A stretch of 64,000 bases of DNA. Source: an uncultured Acidimicrobiaceae bacterium. GTDB lineage: Bacteria; Actinomycetota; Acidimicrobiia; Spongiisociales; SHLN01. Numbering within the stretch: the first letter of the stretch is position 1; each line of letters begins with the position of its first letter. The notes under the pieces were generated by a model. It was given only the letters and a program-made list of their open reading frames with translations, did no database searches and had not been told where the DNA came from. The translations under genes and the position numbers were made by a program. This document shows positions 61,237 through 64,000 of the stretch, in pieces. The stretch spans positions 1-64,000 of the forward strand of contig CAMYMH010000012.1 of NCBI GenBank assembly GCA_947259275.1, given 5' to 3'.

Positions 61237-62571
61237 TCAGCGTTCGTCCCACGCCGGCATCGGATACACGAGATCCGCCACGCTTGCCTCAGCGGGTGCG
61301 ATCACCTGCGTTGCTCCGTCGAGGATCTGGATGGCGCCCATCGGCTTGCCGGCGTTCTTGCCGGTGTCGTCGAAGTCGATGGGACCGTAGAACGTGTCGA
61401 CATTCAGGTCGCGCAAGGCCTGGCGCACCGCATCGGTATCGAGACTGCCCGCCAGTTCGATCGCCAGGTGCAGCGCCAGCCCGGTGGCGGTCGATTCCGC
61501 CGCCTGGTAGGACGGCTTCTCGCCCCATTTCGCCTCGTAGCGGGCGGCGAACTCCGCCGCCGTTCCGAACCACTCATCCGACCATGACATCGACGCTTCC
61601 CACTGAGTGGGGCCGATGATGTAGTTGGCATCGACGCCGACTTCAGCCGCGAACTCCGGGTTGGATGGACCGACCGTGATCACCATTCCCTTGGGCGTCC
61701 AACCGGCCTCCTTGGCGCCCCGAACGAACAACAAAGCGTCATTGAAGTGCCCGCCTCCGACGAAGATGTCCGGATCGAGATCCCGGAACTTGGTCATGAT
61801 GGCCGAGACGTCCGCGACATTGAGCGGATAGGTTTCTTCTGCCAGCACCTCGACACCGTACTCCGCAGCCCACTTGACGGCACCGGCACCGACCGAAGTC
61901 GGAAACGCTGTGTCCTCATAGGCGATCACCATCGTCTCGGCGCCCGCATCGGCCAGGGCCTTGATCGCCGACTGCGTGTAATTCCCAGCCGGCGTGAGGA
62001 CCGCAAAGATATTCTGGAACCCGCGTTCGAAAATGGTCTCCGAGGCGCCGTTGCCTTCCACCATCAACACGTCGTACCTCTCGGCGATGGCTGAGGTACC
62101 CATGGTGAGACCACTCGAATAGGGGCCCAGCAAGAAGTCGACCTCATCCTCGGTGATGAGGCGCTCGACCAGGTTGGCGGCCGTGTCGGCGTCTCCCTCA
62201 TCGTCGTATTGGATGAGCTCAACCAGGTAACGGTCCTCACCCACCTTGATGCCGCCGTACTCCTCATTCAGCCAGTCGACCCAGGTTCCATAGCCCTGCC
62301 GCGTGTCTTTGCCCTCCCGGGAAAACCGCCCGGTCTCGCTCACCGCGGCGCCCAATAGAATTGTCCCGGCACACCCGTCTGGCGTGCTGGTCGAGCAGGG
62401 GATCATTTCGGCTTCAGTGGTGGTAGTCGTATCGTCGGTTCCGGCCGCAGCCGTCGTCGTCGTAGCCGCGGGGGGTGCGCTGGTGGTATCGGCTGTGTCG
62501 TCACTGCCGCAGGCGGCGGCGACCATCGCGAGTACCAGCATCAACACCCAAAGTTTTCGTTGTTTCCTCAC
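61237..62571 (-). CDS. livK: Branched-chain amino-acid type substrate-binding lipoprotein
   Basis: A 444-residue periplasmic-binding-type lipoprotein (lipobox AAAC; Thr/Ala linker to about 60). Peripla_BP_6-type sequence follows: ILLGAAVSETGRFSREGKDTRQGYGTWVDW, LVERLITEDEVDFLLGPYSSGLTMG and FVGGGHFNDALLFVRGAKEAGW. It captures amino acids or related small molecules for LivHMGF. GTG 62571 follows AGAGGAGGAGC. First gene of the operon. The ligand might also be an amide or urea-type compound. Confidence 0.92.
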   Translation of the reverse strand: MRKQRKLWVLMLVLAMVAAACGSDDTADTTSAPPAATTTTAAAGTDDTTTTTEAEMIPCSTSTPDGCAGTILLGAAVSETGRFSREGKDTRQGYGTWVDWLNEEYGGIKVGEDRYLVELIQYDDEGDADTAANLVERLITEDEVDFLLGPYSSGLTMGTSAIAERYDVLMVEGNGASETIFERGFQNIFAVLTPAGNYTQSAIKALADAGAETMVIAYEDTAFPTSVGAGAVKWAAEYGVEVLAEETYPLNVADVSAIMTKFRDLDPDIFVGGGHFNDALLFVRGAKEAGWTPKGMVITVGPSNPEFAAEVGVDANYIIGPTQWEASMSWSDEWFGTAAEFAARYEAKWGEKPSYQAAESTATGLALHLAIELAGSLDTDAVRQALRDLNVDTFYGPIDFDDTGKNAGKPMGAIQILDGATQVIAPAEASVADLVYPMPAWDER

Positions 62572-62596
62572 AGGCCGTGCTCCTCCTCTAGCGAGC

Positions 62597-62614
62597 CCCC
62601 GGCTGACGCCGGGG
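62597..62614 (-). promoter_or_regulatory. Leader hairpin just upstream of livK
   Basis: CCCCGGC (62597-62603), loop TGAC, GCCGGGG (62608-62614): a 7-bp perfect stem, 7 nt upstream of the livK ribosome site on the minus strand. It may stabilise or regulate the leader. Confidence 0.4.
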
Positions 62615-62646
62615 ATGCAGTGACCGTATCGGCGAGCCGAAAACCC

Positions 62647-62678
62647 GCACCAGGGCAGGAAGACCCTATGCCTGGTGC
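62647..62678 (-). terminator. Terminator after universal stress gene
   Basis: Arms GCACCAGGGCA (62647-62657) and TGCCTGGTGC (62669-62678), 10 bp with one bulged base. About 70 nt past the stop of the universal stress gene on the minus strand and upstream of livK, so it probably separates the two units. Confidence 0.6.
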
Positions 62679-62748
62679 CAACCGGCATGCAGGTTGCCAG
62701 CAACCGTCTAGTCGCGGTTTGGATCCTAGTCTGACGGACGAACGATCC

Positions 62749-63162
62749 TCAGGAGGACCCTTCGGCGGCTTGGATGGCCAGTACCGGGCAGGGTGCCTCG
62801 AGCAGCACATCCTGGGCGATGCTTCCCAGGAGATATTTTCCAGTCTTGGTACGAGCCCGAAGCCCGATCACGATGAGCTCGGCCCCGGTATTCTCGGCAC
62901 ACTCGATGATGTCTTCGGCGGGCGTCTGGCCCTTGATGTAGTCGTGGGTGCCGTGTTCGATGCCGGCCGCCTCGAGCTGCTGGCTGATTTCCTCCAGCAC
63001 CTCGACATACCGCTGGATGTCGGCGGCGTCGCGTTCCGAGCCCTCCTTGCGAGAGTGAACGACTTCGAGGCGTGCCTCACGCAACTTGGCCTCCTCCATC
63101 GCCCGCGCCAGGGCGGCGTCCCCTTCTGGTGTGTTGGTGTATCCAACAACAATCGTCGTCAC
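62749..63162 (-). CDS. Universal stress protein (UspA family)
   Basis: A 137-residue single-domain UspA protein. The start GTG 63162 follows GAGGAGGG. Landmarks are TIVVGYTNTPEGDAALARAM, the ELIVIGLRAR strand and the ATP-binding loop in LRARTKTGKYLLGSIAQDVLLEAPCPVL (G-x2-G-x9-G-S type), so it probably binds ATP. A stress or metabolic sensor of unknown partner. Upstream of the liv operon with a terminator between. Confidence 0.92.
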   Translation of the reverse strand: MTTIVVGYTNTPEGDAALARAMEEAKLREARLEVVHSRKEGSERDAADIQRYVEVLEEISQQLEAAGIEHGTHDYIKGQTPAEDIIECAENTGAELIVIGLRARTKTGKYLLGSIAQDVLLEAPCPVLAIQAAEGSS

Positions 63163-63187
63163 AGTCCCTCCTCTTTCGCTTTCGACA

Positions 63188-64000
63188 CTAGCCCTGCTCG
63201 ACGTGGCGGCTGACGCCAACCAGACGGGCGAACGCAGCCCGCAGGTCCCGGTGGAGCGCGGCGACCTGCTTCCCGTCCCAGCTCTGCCTATCTTCCCGAA
63301 GAAACGAGGTGCGATCGACTCGATTATCCAGACGGACCACGGGAACGTAGAAGGTCCGGCCATGGGCCGACACCGTCACCGTATCGGGCCGATCGGTGTG
63401 CTCGGTGAGCCACTCCATATCGTCGGTGCCGTACTCCCGGGTCATCACGGCCTCGGGCACTCCGTGGTGGAGAATCGAAGCATCTCCCGCCGATCCCGGC
63501 TCGGCGCGCTGACGATTGCGACGTCGACTCTCTTCGGGCTCAACCCAAACATGCAAGATGACCGCCGATTGCAGGATCGGAGCCGCCAGGAGCCCGAGCG
63601 AATATGCATACCCGTGGGGCGGCTCTAGCGGCATAGGAGCATGGTCGGGCCCACCACGTGCGAACTCGATCACAACCGTCTTGGCGGACAGATCGATCGG
63701 TGCGAGGCGCTCGAGTGCGGCCGCCTCGTCTTCGAGAGCGGCGCAAAGCTGGGTGCGAACCCGATCGTCGAGGGAGCCAAACGGAGCCGGGGCGCCGACG
63801 GCACTTCGAGCTGCGTCCAATCGGTCGAGCAGCGCCTGGGCGGCCGCTCCGGCCGGCAACGGCACCGGGCGAGTGAGTGCGGCGTAGTCCTCGTTCAGCA
63901 GGTGGATGAGCGCTCCCCAGTCGCGCGGTTCCAGCCACCCCTGGTCGGGCGAGGCAAAGAACACCGGGTCGGCCCCGAGTGCGGTGAGCTCGGCGGAGAT
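63188..64000 (-). CDS. Hypothetical protein, N-terminus beyond window
   Basis: At least 271 residues; the reading frame is open to the last base, and ISAELTALGADP continues upstream of the GTG at 63964, so the true start is outside the window. The visible part is soluble with SAKTVVIEFARGGP, GYAYSLGLLAAPILQSAVILHVWV and FYVPVVRLDNRVDRTSFLR. The strand-helix pattern with WVEPEESRRRNRQR suggests a P-loop-like or nucleotide-binding fold, but no family is recognised. Ends 25 nt from the universal stress gene. Confidence 0.75.
   Translation of the reverse strand: MSAELTALGADPVFFASPDQGWLEPRDWGALIHLLNEDYAALTRPVPLPAGAAAQALLDRLDAARSAVGAPAPFGSLDDRVRTQLCAALEDEAAALERLAPIDLSAKTVVIEFARGGPDHAPMPLEPPHGYAYSLGLLAAPILQSAVILHVWVEPEESRRRNRQRAEPGSAGDASILHHGVPEAVMTREYGTDDMEWLTEHTDRPDTVTVSAHGRTFYVPVVRLDNRVDRTSFLREDRQSWDGKQVAALHRDLRAAFARLVGVSRHVEQG

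Overview
The window is high-GC DNA with actinobacterial gene content: an F420-type luciferase-like oxidoreductase, a BTAD/cyclase regulator, a 1591-residue NAD-glutamate dehydrogenase, FtsX and Liv ABC systems, and many lipoproteins with Thr/Pro-rich linkers. It would fit an acidimicrobial-type actinobacterium, but no rRNA or other phylogenetic marker is present, so that placement is inference.

Region 1 (about 60-21010) is accessory. Eleven to twelve copies of one intergenic repeat (called A here), all in the same orientation, separate unrelated single-gene units. Nine copies have exactly 29 nt between a GTGCCG-type box and a GCGATATCG-type box. A second repeat (B) occurs four times and, where A follows, lies 94-96 nt before it. 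The cargo is mostly predicted lipoproteins or exported proteins (including a serpin), plus an M28 peptidase, a frameshifted EamA transporter, a DUF6228-like protein and a VOC protein. An IS110-family element has split one A repeat exactly at its GTG/CCGATC box. A two-gene tyrosine-recombinase module at 17913-20387 (first gene frameshifted, second intact) ends exactly at the same box of another A repeat. A copy of the module's left end forms the left half of the A repeat near 6868. Together this looks like an integron-like gene-capture array with its own recombinases. Between the two repeat blocks lie a 1208-residue BTAD-cyclase-ATPase regulator and the 3' half of a tRNA-Met gene next to AT-rich DNA, which looks like an attachment-site scar.

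Region 2 (about 21-30 kb) holds a predicted lipoprotein overlapping an exported Asp-rich protein, a zinc-ribbon/cyclase/AAA ATPase, a three-gene membrane operon of unknown function and an SDR oxidoreductase.

Region 3 (30-49 kb) is ordinary chromosome: an LLM oxidoreductase; a tetR-ABC-FtsX operon with a palindromic operator; an ArsR-SRPBCC fusion with a perfect inverted-repeat operator; exported hydrolases (two SGNH, one M15); two MFS transporters; an ATP-grasp protein divergent from a NifU-type protein; and VanZ-like, GAF and CPBP proteins. Two intergenic spots carry a 130-nt element (C) whose hairpin shows compensatory base changes. Both copies, and two further sites, carry period-7 tandem repeats.

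Region 4 (49.5-64 kb) is metabolic: a FadJ-type fatty-acid oxidation protein, convergent with a GDH-180 glutamate dehydrogenase across a perfect 11-bp hairpin. Then come a branched-chain amino-acid type ABC operon (livK-livH-livM-livG-livF) translationally coupled to an MFS gene, a universal stress protein and a truncated hypothetical gene at the window edge. Fatty-acid oxidation, glutamate deamination and amino-acid uptake side by side suggest a heterotroph that oxidises amino acids and lipids.
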